Shown: positions 16,665-25,164 of the stretch, piece by piece
Position numbering within the stretch: the first letter of the stretch is position 1
Layout: every line of letters starts with the position of its first letter
The notes under the pieces: model-generated
Told to the model about the DNA's origin: nothing
What the model saw: the letters and a program-made list of their open reading frames with translations, nothing else
The model's database searches: none
Assembly: GCF_003584015.1 (NCBI RefSeq)
Contig: NZ_QXFM01000066.1
Location: 1 to 64,000, forward strand
Origin: Aurantiacibacter xanthus
GTDB taxonomy: Bacteria; Pseudomonadota; Alphaproteobacteria; Sphingomonadales; Sphingomonadaceae
DNA length: 64,000 nt
Direction: 5' to 3'
Program-made: the position numbers and the translations under genes

Positions 16665-18080
16665 ATGACCCAATCGCTTCTCTCCCGTCCGTTCTTCTTC
16701 TGCGGCATCGGTGGCTCGGGCATGTTGCCCTTGGCCGCCATCGTGAAGGGCCTCGGCGCCGAAGTCGCCGGGTCGGACCGCAGCCGCGAACAGGGCCGCA
16801 CGCCCGAGAAATTCGCCTGGCTCGAAAGCCGGGGCTTTGCCCTGTTCCCGCAGGACGGCAGCGGGCTGACCTCGGGCGAGCAGGTGTTCGTCGCCTCGGC
16901 AGCGGTGGAGGACACGGTGCCCGATGCCGCCCGCGCCAAGGCCGTCGGAGCCACGCGGATGACGCGCGCGGAGCTGCTCTCCTCGCTGTTCAACGAGGCC
17001 GAATGCTCGCTGGCGGTGGGCGGCACCTCGGGCAAGTCGACCACCACGGCGATGCTCGGCTGGATTCTCCACGCGACGGGCCGCGCGCCCACGATCATGA
17101 ACGGCGCGGTGATGAAGAACTTCGTCAGCGAAGCAGAGCCCTTCGCCAGCGCCGTGGTGGGCGATGGCAAGGTGTTCGTCTCCGAAGTCGACGAAAGCGA
17201 CGGCTCGATCACGCTTTACCGCCCGAGCGTCGCCGTGCTGCTTAACGTGAGTCTCGATCACAAGAGCATGGACGAACTGCGTGCCTTGTTTGGTGATTTT
17301 CTCGAAGTGTCGGGCCGCGCGGTGGTCAATGCCGACGATGTCGAAGCCTTCCGGCTGGTCGCGCGCGGGCACGATCCGGTCACCTTCGGTATCGACAACA
17401 GCTGCGCCGCATTGGGGATCGCCCAAGGCTCGATCACCGAAAGCGCGACGGGCCAGAGCGCCACGGTGATCGACCGCCGCGATGGCAGCGACCATGCCCT
17501 CACGCTGGCGATGCCGGGCAAGCACAACCTCTCGAACGCGCTCGCCGCGATTGCCGGGGCCAATGCGGCGGGCATTCCCGTGGCCGAGGCGGTGGCCGCG
17601 CTGGCCGACTTCGCCGGGCTCGCGCGCCGGTTCGACATTATCGGCACCACGGCCAGCGGGATCACCGTGATCGACGACTTCGGCCACAACCCCGAGAAGT
17701 GCCGCGCCACGCTGAAGACGCTGAAGAGCCAGCCGGGCCGCGTGCTCGCCTTCTTCCAGCCGCATGGCTACGGCCCCTTGCGCCAGATGGGGGCGGAACT
17801 GGCGCAGACCTTCGCCGAAGAACTCGGCCCCGAGGACCACACGATCCTGTGCGACCCGGTCTATTTCGGCGGCACGGTCGACCGCTCCGAAGGCAGCGAG
17901 CGGATTGTCGCCCTGATGCAGGATGCGGGGGCGAGCGCCGAATATATGCCCGACCGCGAGGATTGCGCCACACGGCTACAGCAATTGTCGCGCCCCGGCG
18001 ACCGCATCGTGATCATGGGCGCACGCGACGATACGCTGACCTTGTTCGCGAGAGACCTGCTGGCGCGGATCGAAGGTTAG
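16665..18080 (+). CDS. MurC/Mpl-like Mur ligase
   Basis: A 471-residue ligase with the three-domain Mur layout. The N-terminal Rossmann domain begins FFFCGIGGSGMLPLA; the ATP site is GGTSGKSTTT with Lys-124; the middle domain has EVDESDGS; the C-terminal domain has DDFGHNPEK and FFQPHGYGPL. MurC and Mpl normally read G-T-H-G-K-T-T-T, so T-S-G-K-S is unusual, although the catalytic Lys is kept. No other mur gene is adjacent, and the divergent neighbour is an LD-carboxypeptidase. I infer a recycling ligase joining a recovered peptide or L-Ala to UDP-MurNAc; a role as the main MurC is less likely. Confidence 0.8.
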   Translation: MTQSLLSRPFFFCGIGGSGMLPLAAIVKGLGAEVAGSDRSREQGRTPEKFAWLESRGFALFPQDGSGLTSGEQVFVASAAVEDTVPDAARAKAVGATRMTRAELLSSLFNEAECSLAVGGTSGKSTTTAMLGWILHATGRAPTIMNGAVMKNFVSEAEPFASAVVGDGKVFVSEVDESDGSITLYRPSVAVLLNVSLDHKSMDELRALFGDFLEVSGRAVVNADDVEAFRLVARGHDPVTFGIDNSCAALGIAQGSITESATGQSATVIDRRDGSDHALTLAMPGKHNLSNALAAIAGANAAGIPVAEAVAALADFAGLARRFDIIGTTASGITVIDDFGHNPEKCRATLKTLKSQPGRVLAFFQPHGYGPLRQMGAELAQTFAEELGPEDHTILCDPVYFGGTVDRSEGSERIVALMQDAGASAEYMPDREDCATRLQQLSRPGDRIVIMGARDDTLTLFARDLLARIEG

Positions 18081-18089
18081 AGCAGGACA

Positions 18090-18200
18090 ACATCGCATTC
18101 ACTCGCAAAGCCCTTCCCCTTGGGGAAGGGTTGGGATGGGGGTTCCGCGCCAGCGCCGAACCCCCACCCCCAGCCCCTCCCCAAGGGGAGGGGAGCAAGG
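18090..18200 (+). repeat. Double-hairpin GC-rich element, copy 1
   Basis: Starts with CATCGCATT...CGCAAAG, then hairpin 1 (cccttccccttggggaaggg), a T/G-rich arm pairing with a C-rich arm (gggatgggggttc / gaacccccaccccc), and hairpin 2 (cccctccccaaggggagggg), ending GAGCAAG. It fills the gap between two convergent genes. The right flank seen in the other copies (TGGATCAGGGTA) is missing or diverged here. Confidence 0.9.
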
Positions 18201-18214
18201 CGGGTCTTCCCGCT

Positions 18215-19144
18215 TTAGTGCCCCAGCCGCAATACCTTGTGCAGCACGAACACCAGCACCGTTCCCAGTACCAGCGCCAGCAGCGCTGACAGCGCCGCGA
18301 AGCTCAGCCAGCCGAGCGCCCCTCCGGCAATGGCCGAAACGCCATGCTCAATGCCCTCGACCCAGTGCTCCGGCCCGGACACGCCGATCCCGGCCAGCCC
18401 GTGCAGGATAATCCCGCCGCCGACCCACAGCATCGCCACCGTGCCGATCACCGACAGCGCCACCAGCAGCCGCGGCATCGCCCGCACCAGCAACCGCCCG
18501 AACTTGCGCCCCGCCGACGTCGCCGCCTCTTTCGCGAAATGCAGGCCGACATCGTCCATCTTCACGATCAGCGCCACCACGCCATAAACACCCAGCGTCA
18601 CCCCGATACCCACCAGCGCCAGCACACCGGCGCGCGTAAGCAGGTCCTCCGAGGCGACCTCGTTCAGCGTGATCGCCATGATCTCGGCCGAGAGGATCAG
18701 GTCGGTGCGGACCGCGCCCGAAACGCGCTGCTTCTCGAAGGCGACCGGGTCCGTGATCTCGTCGTCGAGCGTCTGGCCGTGTTTCTCGCCGCCGAGCTTT
18801 TCGAGCACCTTCTCGGCCCCCTCGTAGGAGAGGTAGGCCCCGCCCAGCATCAGGATGAACAGGATCGCCTGCGGCAGGAACTCGCTCAGCAGCAGCGCGC
18901 CGGGCAGGAGGATGGCCAGCTTGTTGATCAGGCTGCCCTTGGTGATGTTCCAGATGATCGGCAGCTCGCGCGCGGGGCTCAGGCCGGTGACATAGCTCGG
19001 CGCCACTGCGGCATCGTCGATCACCACGCCCGCCGTCTTCGACCCCGCCCGTCCGGCGGCAGCGGCAATATCGTCGACGCTGGCCGAAGCGGTGCGCGCA
19101 ATGATCGAAACGTCGTCAAGCAGGGCGACAAGGCCACCGGGCAT
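18215..19144 (-). CDS. DUF808 family integral membrane protein (YedI-like)
   Basis: A 309-residue membrane protein beginning MPGGLVALLDDVSIIAR, the usual DUF808 opening, followed by LSPARELPIIWNITKGS and several long hydrophobic segments, with the last near the C-terminus. The function of the family is unknown. I start at the ATG at 19144 because AGGAG precedes it by 8 nt; an earlier ATG adds an unrelated 14 residues. It converges with the Mur ligase gene across repeat copy 1. Confidence 0.88.
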   Translation of the reverse strand: MPGGLVALLDDVSIIARTASASVDDIAAAAGRAGSKTAGVVIDDAAVAPSYVTGLSPARELPIIWNITKGSLINKLAILLPGALLLSEFLPQAILFILMLGGAYLSYEGAEKVLEKLGGEKHGQTLDDEITDPVAFEKQRVSGAVRTDLILSAEIMAITLNEVASEDLLTRAGVLALVGIGVTLGVYGVVALIVKMDDVGLHFAKEAATSAGRKFGRLLVRAMPRLLVALSVIGTVAMLWVGGGIILHGLAGIGVSGPEHWVEGIEHGVSAIAGGALGWLSFAALSALLALVLGTVLVFVLHKVLRLGH

Positions 19145-19223
19145 CGAGATACTCCTATTGTCGGGGCAGGTCCGTCCGTCTGCCAATGGTCAGGCCGGAC
19201 CAGTGGTTCCCCTAGCACGCGGC

Positions 19224-19739
19224 CTAGTTGGCGCGATAGACCGTGATCACAACCGCCGGCTCCGCCGCAGCGGGGTCGAAACCTAGCGTCCCAATGTAGC
19301 CGCCCTTGCTCAGCCACGCGTACTTGCCGAGCGGAGCCTCAAACACCGGGCTGGTGCGCACGGGCGGCGGTGTGCCATCCTCGCCCGGCCTGCACAGCGC
19401 GCCCGAATTAACCACGTTGATCACCACGCCATCGTCGGTGCGCAGGAAATAGTCGGCGATGATCTCGGTACAGCCATCGGCGCGGTCAAGCTGCCAGTCC
19501 CAGCCCATCGGCAGGATTTCGCCCCTGATCGCGGGGCCTTCGAAGGTGCCGCCGGTGATCGGGATGATGCGCCGCATGCCCCGCCCCGTCTCGCCCACCT
19601 CGATGGCCGGGCCGAGTGTCACCACCGAGCGATAGAGCAGCTCCAGCCCCGGTTCGGGCGCATCCTGCGCAACCGCCGGAGCTGCCGAGGCCCCCGCTGC
19701 CAGCGCAGCCAGCAACAGCCGCTTTCCTGCAAATACCAT
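19224..19739 (-). CDS. DUF3237 family exported protein
   Basis: A 171-residue protein with a clear signal peptide (LLLAALAAGASAAPAVAQD, cleavage after A-Q-A-like AVAQ). The mature part matches the DUF3237 pattern: GRRxxIPITGGTFEG-like GMRRIIPITGGTFEGP, then GWDWQL and ADYFLRTDDG. The family forms small beta-barrels and some members sit in catabolic clusters; the function is unknown. It is divergent from rpsF. Confidence 0.85.
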   Translation of the reverse strand: MVFAGKRLLLAALAAGASAAPAVAQDAPEPGLELLYRSVVTLGPAIEVGETGRGMRRIIPITGGTFEGPAIRGEILPMGWDWQLDRADGCTEIIADYFLRTDDGVVINVVNSGALCRPGEDGTPPPVRTSPVFEAPLGKYAWLSKGGYIGTLGFDPAAAEPAVVITVYRAN

Positions 19740-19974
19740 ATCGTCTCCCCTTGCCCGCGAGCCGCGCTCGCCCCATGCTGGCAGTCATGCCGCAAGCAGG
19801 CCGATTTGCAATGGCTTGCATTCCCCACCCGTTCCGCTAAGAGCGCCGCTTCCGCGGGGCCGACGGGCCTCGTGGAAACCACTCCTGCGTGGGTGGGATT
19901 TGAAGAAAGCCGGAGGGGCCCCTGCGATTCGCGCGGGATGTCAGCGATCGGCGGAAACATGAAAGGAAGCAAGC
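19740..19974. other. Divergent spacer and rpsF leader
   Basis: A 235-bp region between the DUF3237 gene and rpsF. It must hold the rpsF operon promoter. The last ~130 bp before rpsF contain G/C-rich self-complementary stretches (for example gaggggcccctgc near 19914) that could fold, and S6:S18-responsive leaders are known in front of rpsF in many bacteria. I cannot identify the S6:S18 motif with confidence. AAAGGA lies 8 nt before rpsF. Confidence 0.35.
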
Positions 19975-20340
19975 ATGGCTCTTTACGAGCACGTGTTTCT
20001 TGCGCGTCAGGATCTGAGCCAGGCTCAGGTTGATGCGCTTGCTGCCGGTGCCACGGAAACCGTGGAGAAGATGGGCGGCAAGGTCGTGAAGACCGAGACC
20101 TGGGGCCTCAAGAGCCTCGCTTACAAGATCGACCGTAACCGCAAGGCGCACTTCGTCATGCTCAACATCGAAGGTCCGGGCGACCTCGTGGCTGAGCTGG
20201 AGCGCCAGAACAACATCAACGAAGACGTCATTCGCTGGCTCACCATCGCGGTTGAGAGCCACGAGGACGGCCCTTCGGTCATGATGCGCAAGAACGATCG
20301 CGAGCGGAAGCGCCGCGAAAGCCGGGAGGATCGTGACTGA
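19975..20340 (+). CDS. rpsF: 30S ribosomal protein S6
   Basis: A 121-residue bS6 protein: [19 protein letters not shown] at the start and [24 protein letters not shown] in the middle, with a basic [14 protein letters not shown] tail. It binds 16S rRNA with S18. It is first in rpsF-rpsR-rplI; its stop overlaps the rpsR start by one base (TGATG), implying coupling. AAAGGA is the ribosome-binding site. Confidence 0.98.
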   Translation: MALYEHVFLARQDLSQAQVDALAAGATETVEKMGGKVVKTETWGLKSLAYKIDRNRKAHFVMLNIEGPGDLVAELERQNNINEDVIRWLTIAVESHEDGPSVMMRKNDRERKRRESREDRD

Positions 20341-20564
20341 TGGCACGCCCGTTTTACCGCCGCCGCAAGTCCTGCCCGTTCGCGGCCAAGGACGCTCCGC
20401 AGATCGACTACAAGGACGTGCGCCTGCTGCAGGGCTTCATGTCCGAGCGTGGCAAGATCGTGCCTTCGCGCATCACCGCCGTTTCCGCCAAGAAGCAGCG
20501 TGAGCTGGCCAAGGCGATCAAGCGCGCCCGTCACCTGGGCCTGCTGCCCTACATCGTGAAGTAA
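20340..20564 (+). CDS. rpsR: 30S ribosomal protein S18
   Basis: A 74-residue bS18 protein with the usual [33 protein letters not shown] and the C-terminal [17 protein letters not shown]. It forms a heterodimer with S6 on the platform of the small subunit. It is translationally coupled to rpsF and 13 bp upstream of rplI. Confidence 0.98.
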   Translation: MARPFYRRRKSCPFAAKDAPQIDYKDVRLLQGFMSERGKIVPSRITAVSAKKQRELAKAIKRARHLGLLPYIVK

Positions 20565-20577
20565 GGGAGAAAAGATC

Positions 20578-21189
20578 ATGGATATCATTCTCCTCGAACG
20601 CGTCGAAAAGCTCGGCCAGATCGGTGACATCGTCTCCGTGCGTGACGGCTATGCCCGCAACTTCCTCCTTCCGCAGAAGAAGGCGCTGCGCGCCAACGAA
20701 GCGAACAAGAAGGTGTTCGAAGCCAACCGCGAGCGTCTCGAAGCCGAGAACGCCGAGAAGCGCGTTGTGGCCGAGAAGCAGGGCGAGACCGTCAACGGCG
20801 AAGAGATCGTGCTGATCCGCTCGGCCTCGAACTCGGGCCAGCTCTATGGTTCGGTCAACGTTCGCGACGTCGCCATGGCGCTCACCGAGAAGGGCCACAA
20901 GATCGACAAGCGTCAGGTCATCATGGGCGCGCCCATCAAGACCATCGGCATGTTCGACGTGACCGTCACGCTGCACCCCGAGGTTTCGGTCATCGTGAAG
21001 GCGAATGTCGCCCGTTCGGAAGACGAAGCCGAGCTGCAGAGCCAGGGCATCGACATCCTCTCGCAGATGGCTGAGGAAGTGCGTGACGAGAGCGACGGCT
21101 TCACCGAAGCCCTCGATCCCGATCGCGAACTCGGCGAACTGCCGAGCGCCGATGTCGGCGAAGAAGCCGCCGAAGAGGGCGAAGCCTAA
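20578..21189 (+). CDS. rplI: 50S ribosomal protein L9 with acidic extension
   Basis: bL9: MDIILLERVEKLGQIGDIVSVRDGYARNFLLP is the N-terminal rRNA-binding domain. At 203 residues it is about 50 longer than the E. coli protein; the extra part is a C-terminal, strongly acidic tail beginning near SQMAEEVRDE and ending EEAAEEGEA. Such tails occur in alphaproteobacterial L9 proteins. It ends the operon, followed by a strong terminator. Confidence 0.97.
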   Translation: MDIILLERVEKLGQIGDIVSVRDGYARNFLLPQKKALRANEANKKVFEANRERLEAENAEKRVVAEKQGETVNGEEIVLIRSASNSGQLYGSVNVRDVAMALTEKGHKIDKRQVIMGAPIKTIGMFDVTVTLHPEVSVIVKANVARSEDEAELQSQGIDILSQMAEEVRDESDGFTEALDPDRELGELPSADVGEEAAEEGEA

Positions 21190-21211
21190 GGCTTCAGCGC
21201 TTCAAGCGATT

Positions 21212-21254
21212 AAAAAAAAGGGCGTTGCCGGGTTCGGCAACGCCCTTTTTTTTT
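21212..21254 (+). terminator. Bidirectional intrinsic terminator after rplI
   Basis: An 11-bp perfect stem, gggcgttgccg / cggcaacgccc (21220-21230 and 21235-21245), with loop GGTT, followed by nine T residues and preceded by eight A residues. It ends the rpsF-rpsR-rplI transcript and should also work for the small minus-strand gene that converges on it. Confidence 0.95.
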
Positions 21255-21278
21255 GGGCCTGATGTCCGCGAGCCTGTC

Positions 21279-21416
21279 CTATCCGTTCATCTGCGCGGGA
21301 ACCTGATCCTTCTCCGCAACTTCGCGTTCCTCATCCGGGATGAAGATCGCCCTCTGGCGCTTCTTCTGATGCGCGGCGGGCTCGTGCTGAGAACGATCGA
21401 TCAACTCGTATTCCAT
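21279..21416 (-). CDS. Small (45-residue) hypothetical protein
   Basis: A 45-codon gene too short for ordinary length cut-offs. AGGAGAG lies 5-6 nt before the ATG, a strong ribosome-binding site for this window. The product begins MEYELIDRSQHEP, has a basic patch HQKKRQR, then IFIPDEEREVAEKDQ, and ends QMNG. There is no membrane segment or Cys. It reads toward the bidirectional terminator after rplI, which gives it its own transcription end. I do not recognise the family. Confidence 0.7.
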   Translation of the reverse strand: MEYELIDRSQHEPAAHQKKRQRAIFIPDEEREVAEKDQVPAQMNG

Positions 21417-21520
21417 CGCCTCTCTCCTGTTGGGTTATTGCAGGAGAAACGGCGGCGCGAGCATGCAGGTTCCGGCCCCGGCGACGAACCGGGAGGAAAT
21501 TGCGCCAGTCGGCAAACCGC

Positions 21521-22279
21521 TCAGTTTTCGGCCAAAAAATCCCTGATCGCCATGCCGAGGTCGGCCTCGGTCACACTGCTCATGTGGGTACCCGGAATGG
21601 TCACATGATGCGCGTCGGGCAGCGCCTCGGCCAGCTTCTCGCTTGACCCGTTATCGCCATCCTTGTCGCCGCAGATCACAGCAGTGGGCATCGTGATTTT
21701 TGCAAGGTCGCCAGCGGCAATATCGTCGACCGACGTAAGCAGCAGCCGGGCCGCCACACGGTCGACCTTCATCTGCTTCATGAACGCAACCGCCATAAAG
21801 GCCGCGTCACCGCGCTTGACCTCATCGAAGCGGTCGATAGCGTCGAGGAAGAAGGCACTGCGCCGCTGCCAGCCCGAAAGGCCCTCCAGCCCCATCCCGC
21901 ACAGCGCCAGCCGCCTTGGGGCAAGCCCGTCGATTACCGCCGCAGCCGCCGTGCGCGCGCCCAGCGAGAACCCGGCGAGGTCGTAGTCATCGAGGCCAAG
22001 CGCCTTCACCACCGCCGCCAGATCCTGCGTCAGCACCCCTTGCGGATAGGCCTCGGGATCGTGCGGCGCGCCGCTTTCGCCATGGGCGCGAAGGTCGGGC
22101 ATCAGGCATTCGAAGCCCGCCCCGGCGAGCAGCGCAGCGTGCCCGAAGCGCAGCCAGTTCATCTCGGCGCTGGAAAACAGCCCGTGCAGCAGCAGCACCG
22201 GCCTGCCCTCGCCCAGGCGGTGAATGGCCAGCGGGGTGCCGTCGAAACTGGTGATCATCTGGGTCTGGTGCTCGTGCAT
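21521..22279 (-). CDS. Alpha/beta hydrolase
   Basis: A 252-residue alpha/beta-hydrolase. The oxyanion strand VLLLHGLFSSAEMNW, the nucleophile elbow G-F-S-L-G, the acid region CGDKDGDNGS and the His in IPGTHMSS are in the expected order. AGGGGA directly precedes the ATG at 22279. Possible roles include esterase or haloperoxidase-like hydrolase; the substrate cannot be assigned. It is divergent from emrA, 111 bp away. Confidence 0.88.
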   Translation of the reverse strand: MHEHQTQMITSFDGTPLAIHRLGEGRPVLLLHGLFSSAEMNWLRFGHAALLAGAGFECLMPDLRAHGESGAPHDPEAYPQGVLTQDLAAVVKALGLDDYDLAGFSLGARTAAAAVIDGLAPRRLALCGMGLEGLSGWQRRSAFFLDAIDRFDEVKRGDAAFMAVAFMKQMKVDRVAARLLLTSVDDIAAGDLAKITMPTAVICGDKDGDNGSSEKLAEALPDAHHVTIPGTHMSSVTEADLGMAIRDFLAEN

Positions 22280-22390
22280 TCCCCTGAGGTGACAGGCCCT
22301 TTGCGTTTGCGCAAGGGCAGGCGGGTGCAGGTTGCTATGTGCAATGCACCGACCTAGACGGGGCCAACCAGTGCAGGATTTGTTGCCGTA

Positions 22391-23470
22391 ATGTCCGACT
22401 TTCCCGAACCGCCCCCCGTAGCCGAGGCCAACCAGACAGACCCGCAGCCCCCCAGGCGTCGTTTTGGCCGGATCGCGCTGATGGTGTCGCTGCCGATTGC
22501 GCTGATGGTGGGCGGGTTCATTTACTGGCAGGGGCTGCAAGGCAAGATCAGCACCGACAACGCCTATGTGAAGCAGGACATGGTCGCGGTCAGCTCCGAG
22601 GTCGGCGGGCGCATCATCGCAGTGATGGCCAAGGAAGGCGACACCGTCGAAGCCGGGCAACTGCTGTTCCGCATCGATCCCGAACCCTATCAGTTGCAGA
22701 TTCAGCAGGCCAATGCGGCGATTGCCGGGGCGCAGGCCAATGTCACCAGCTTGCAGAACAACACCGACCTCACCGGGGTGGACATCTCCGCCGCCCGCGA
22801 GGACATCGCCTTTGCCGAAAGCCGCTTCGAACGCCAGCGCCAGCTGTGGGAGCGCGGCTTCACCACCAAGGCCGACTATGACGCGGCGCAGCACGCGGTC
22901 ACACAGGCACGCGAATCGCTGCGGCAGGCCGAGGCCCGTCAGCGTGAGGCTCGGGCCAAGCTGGCCAACGGCAGCGCGGTTCCGGGCGTGAACCCGCAGA
23001 TCGCCGCCGGCGAGGCCCAGCGCGCCAGCGCCCAGCTCAACCTGCGTCGCACCGAGGTCCATGCCCCTGCCGCAGGGCGCGTGGCGGAGGCAGACCGCCT
23101 GCAAGTGGGCCAGCAAGTGCTGCCCAACCTGCCGGTGCTCACGCTGGTCGAGGAGCAGACCACCTATGTCGAGGCCAACTTCAAGGAAACCGACCTTGCT
23201 GACATGGCCGTGGGCCAGCGCGCCGAACTACGCTTCGATGCCTTCCCCGGTGTGGTGCTGAAGGGCCACGTGGCCTCGATCGGCGCGGGCACGGGCAGCG
23301 AATTCTCGGTGCTGCCGGCGCAGAACGCCAGCGGCAACTGGGTCAAGGTGACGCAGCGCGTGCCGGTGCGGATCGCGGTCGACGACAAGAGCCCGCGCCC
23401 GCTCATCGCCGGGCTCTCGACCGAGGTCACGGTGTTTACCGCCACGGGCTCCGCCCACGAGGCCCGGTAG
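22391..23470 (+). CDS. emrA: EmrA-type membrane-fusion efflux subunit
   Basis: A 359-residue HlyD/EmrA family protein: a short cytoplasmic N-terminus, one membrane helix (about residues 26-46), then STDNAYVKQDMVAVSSEVGGRI, a biotinyl-lipoyl-like half motif, a coiled-coil hairpin with INxxSLxNN-like repeats, and the second lipoyl half near HAPAAGRVAEADRL. It bridges an inner-membrane MFS pump to an outer-membrane channel. emrB follows after 1 bp, so the two are one operon. No TolC-like gene or regulator is adjacent. Confidence 0.92.
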   Translation: MSDFPEPPPVAEANQTDPQPPRRRFGRIALMVSLPIALMVGGFIYWQGLQGKISTDNAYVKQDMVAVSSEVGGRIIAVMAKEGDTVEAGQLLFRIDPEPYQLQIQQANAAIAGAQANVTSLQNNTDLTGVDISAAREDIAFAESRFERQRQLWERGFTTKADYDAAQHAVTQARESLRQAEARQREARAKLANGSAVPGVNPQIAAGEAQRASAQLNLRRTEVHAPAAGRVAEADRLQVGQQVLPNLPVLTLVEEQTTYVEANFKETDLADMAVGQRAELRFDAFPGVVLKGHVASIGAGTGSEFSVLPAQNASGNWVKVTQRVPVRIAVDDKSPRPLIAGLSTEVTVFTATGSAHEAR

Positions 23471-23471
23471 G

Positions 23472-25037
23472 ATGGCCAGCGTCGCCGGACGCGGCACTGG
23501 CAAGGCGCCCGCGCCCGCCTCCCCGCCCGCCGACGTTGCCCAGCTACCGGTCGGCAATCACCTGCTGCTGATCGTCGGGGTGATGATCGCCTCGCTGTTG
23601 CAGGTGCTCGACGTGACCATCGCCAATGTCGCGATCCCGCATATGCGCGCCTCGCTCAGCGCGACGCCCGACACCATCAGCTGGGTGCTGACCAGCTACA
23701 TCATCGCCAGCGCCGTGGCCCTGCCGATCACCGGCTGGCTGGCCGACCGGATCGGCTCGCGGCGGCTGTTCCTGATGTCGGTGGTGATCTTCGTGGTCGC
23801 CTCGATGCTGTGCGGAATTGCGCAGAACCTCGAACAGATGGTGCTGTTCCGCGCCATTCAGGGCTGCGGCGGGGCCTTTATCGCCCCGCTCAGCCAGAGC
23901 GCGCTGCTCGACACCACGCGGCCCAGCAAGCAGCCGCAGATCATCGCGCTGTGGGGCATGGGGGTGATCGTGGGGCCGATCATCGGCCCGGTGCTCGGCG
24001 GCTGGCTGACCGAGATCGCCAACTGGCGCTGGGTGTTCTTCGTCAATGTGCCGTTCGGGATCATCTGCATCGTGATCCTGCTCGCCGAGTTGCCGAGCCG
24101 GGCCATCCGCCACCGCCGGTTCGACCTGTTCGGCTTTGCCATGGTGGCGCTGGCGCTGGCCTCGCTCCAGCTGCTGCTCGACCGCGGCAATACGGTGGAC
24201 TGGTTCGCCTCGGTCGAGACCTTCATCTACATCGGCCTGATGCTGACCGGCGCGTGGATCGGGGTGATCCACCTCTCGACCACTCCGCGCCCGCTGTTCG
24301 ACCGGCGCCTGTTCGCCGACATCAACTTCGTGATCGCAGCGGTGTTCCTGTTCATCGTCGGCGTGGCCATGTTTGCTACCATCGCGATCCTGCCGCCGAT
24401 GTTGCAGGGCCTGTTCGGCTATGACGTGATCGACACCGGGCTGGTGCTGATGCCGCGCGGCGTGGGGGTGCTGATCACGATGCAACTGTCGGGCCTGCTG
24501 CTGAAGAAGGGCGTCGATGCGCGCTGGCAGGTGGCCTTCGGGTTCCTCATCACCTTTTGGTCGCTGCACGAGATGGGGGCCTGGACGCTCGACATTGCGC
24601 GGTGGGATTTCATGATCACCGGCTTCATTCAGGGCCTCGGCATCGGCTTCGTGTTCATTCCGCTCAACACCACCGCCTTTGCCACCCTGCCCCCCGAACT
24701 GCGCACCGACGGCTCCAGCCTGCTGAACCTGTCGCGCTCGGTCGGCTCGTCGGTAGGCATTTCGGTGGTGATGACGCTTGCCGCCAACGAGACACAACGC
24801 AACCATGCCGAACTGGCCGCCCACGTGACGGGCGAGGTGACATCGGCAATCGATCTCTCCAGCCTCGACAGATACCAGCAATATGGCCAGACCGCGCTGG
24901 CCGTGGCCGACGCCGAGGTAACACGGCAGGCGGCCATGATCGCCTACCTCAACGACTTCCGCCTGATGAGCTGGCTGTGCCTCGCCGCCGTGCCGCTGGT
25001 GCTGCTGATGCGCAAGTCGCGGCGCTACGGCACCTAG
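23472..25037 (+). CDS. emrB: EmrB-type DHA2 multidrug transporter
   Basis: A 521-residue major facilitator of the 14-helix DHA2 family: LDVTIANVAIPHM (motif D1), GWLADRIGSRRLF (motif A) and GMGVIVGPIIGPVLGGWL (motif C). It pumps hydrophobic drugs or uncouplers out with protons, together with the fusion protein encoded immediately upstream. A double-hairpin repeat follows its stop codon and separates it from a convergent gene. Confidence 0.94.
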   Translation: MASVAGRGTGKAPAPASPPADVAQLPVGNHLLLIVGVMIASLLQVLDVTIANVAIPHMRASLSATPDTISWVLTSYIIASAVALPITGWLADRIGSRRLFLMSVVIFVVASMLCGIAQNLEQMVLFRAIQGCGGAFIAPLSQSALLDTTRPSKQPQIIALWGMGVIVGPIIGPVLGGWLTEIANWRWVFFVNVPFGIICIVILLAELPSRAIRHRRFDLFGFAMVALALASLQLLLDRGNTVDWFASVETFIYIGLMLTGAWIGVIHLSTTPRPLFDRRLFADINFVIAAVFLFIVGVAMFATIAILPPMLQGLFGYDVIDTGLVLMPRGVGVLITMQLSGLLLKKGVDARWQVAFGFLITFWSLHEMGAWTLDIARWDFMITGFIQGLGIGFVFIPLNTTAFATLPPELRTDGSSLLNLSRSVGSSVGISVVMTLAANETQRNHAELAAHVTGEVTSAIDLSSLDRYQQYGQTALAVADAEVTRQAAMIAYLNDFRLMSWLCLAAVPLVLLMRKSRRYGT

Positions 25038-25045
25038 CGCGGGAG

Positions 25046-25164
25046 ACATAGCATTGCCTCGCAAAGCCCTTCCCCTGTGGGGAAGGGTTGGGATGGGGGG
25101 CCCGCGTCGAACCCCCACCCCCAGCCCCTCCCCAAGGGGAGGGGAGCAAGTTGGATCAGGGTAT
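25046..25164 (+). repeat. Double-hairpin GC-rich element, copy 2
   Basis: Same structure as copy 1: ACATAGCATT flank, hairpin 1 (cccttcccc-tgt-ggggaaggg), a G-rich/C-rich paired arm, hairpin 2 (cccctccccaaggggagggg), then GAGCAAGTTGGATCAGGGTAT. It spans the gap between emrB and a convergent DUF4336 gene and ends exactly at the latter's stop codon. Confidence 0.92.

Noticed and set aside
23544-25118. A 524-codon minus-strand frame opposite emrB
   Set aside because: EmrB has all MFS motifs; the antisense product is His/Asp/Arg-rich without similarity to anything.
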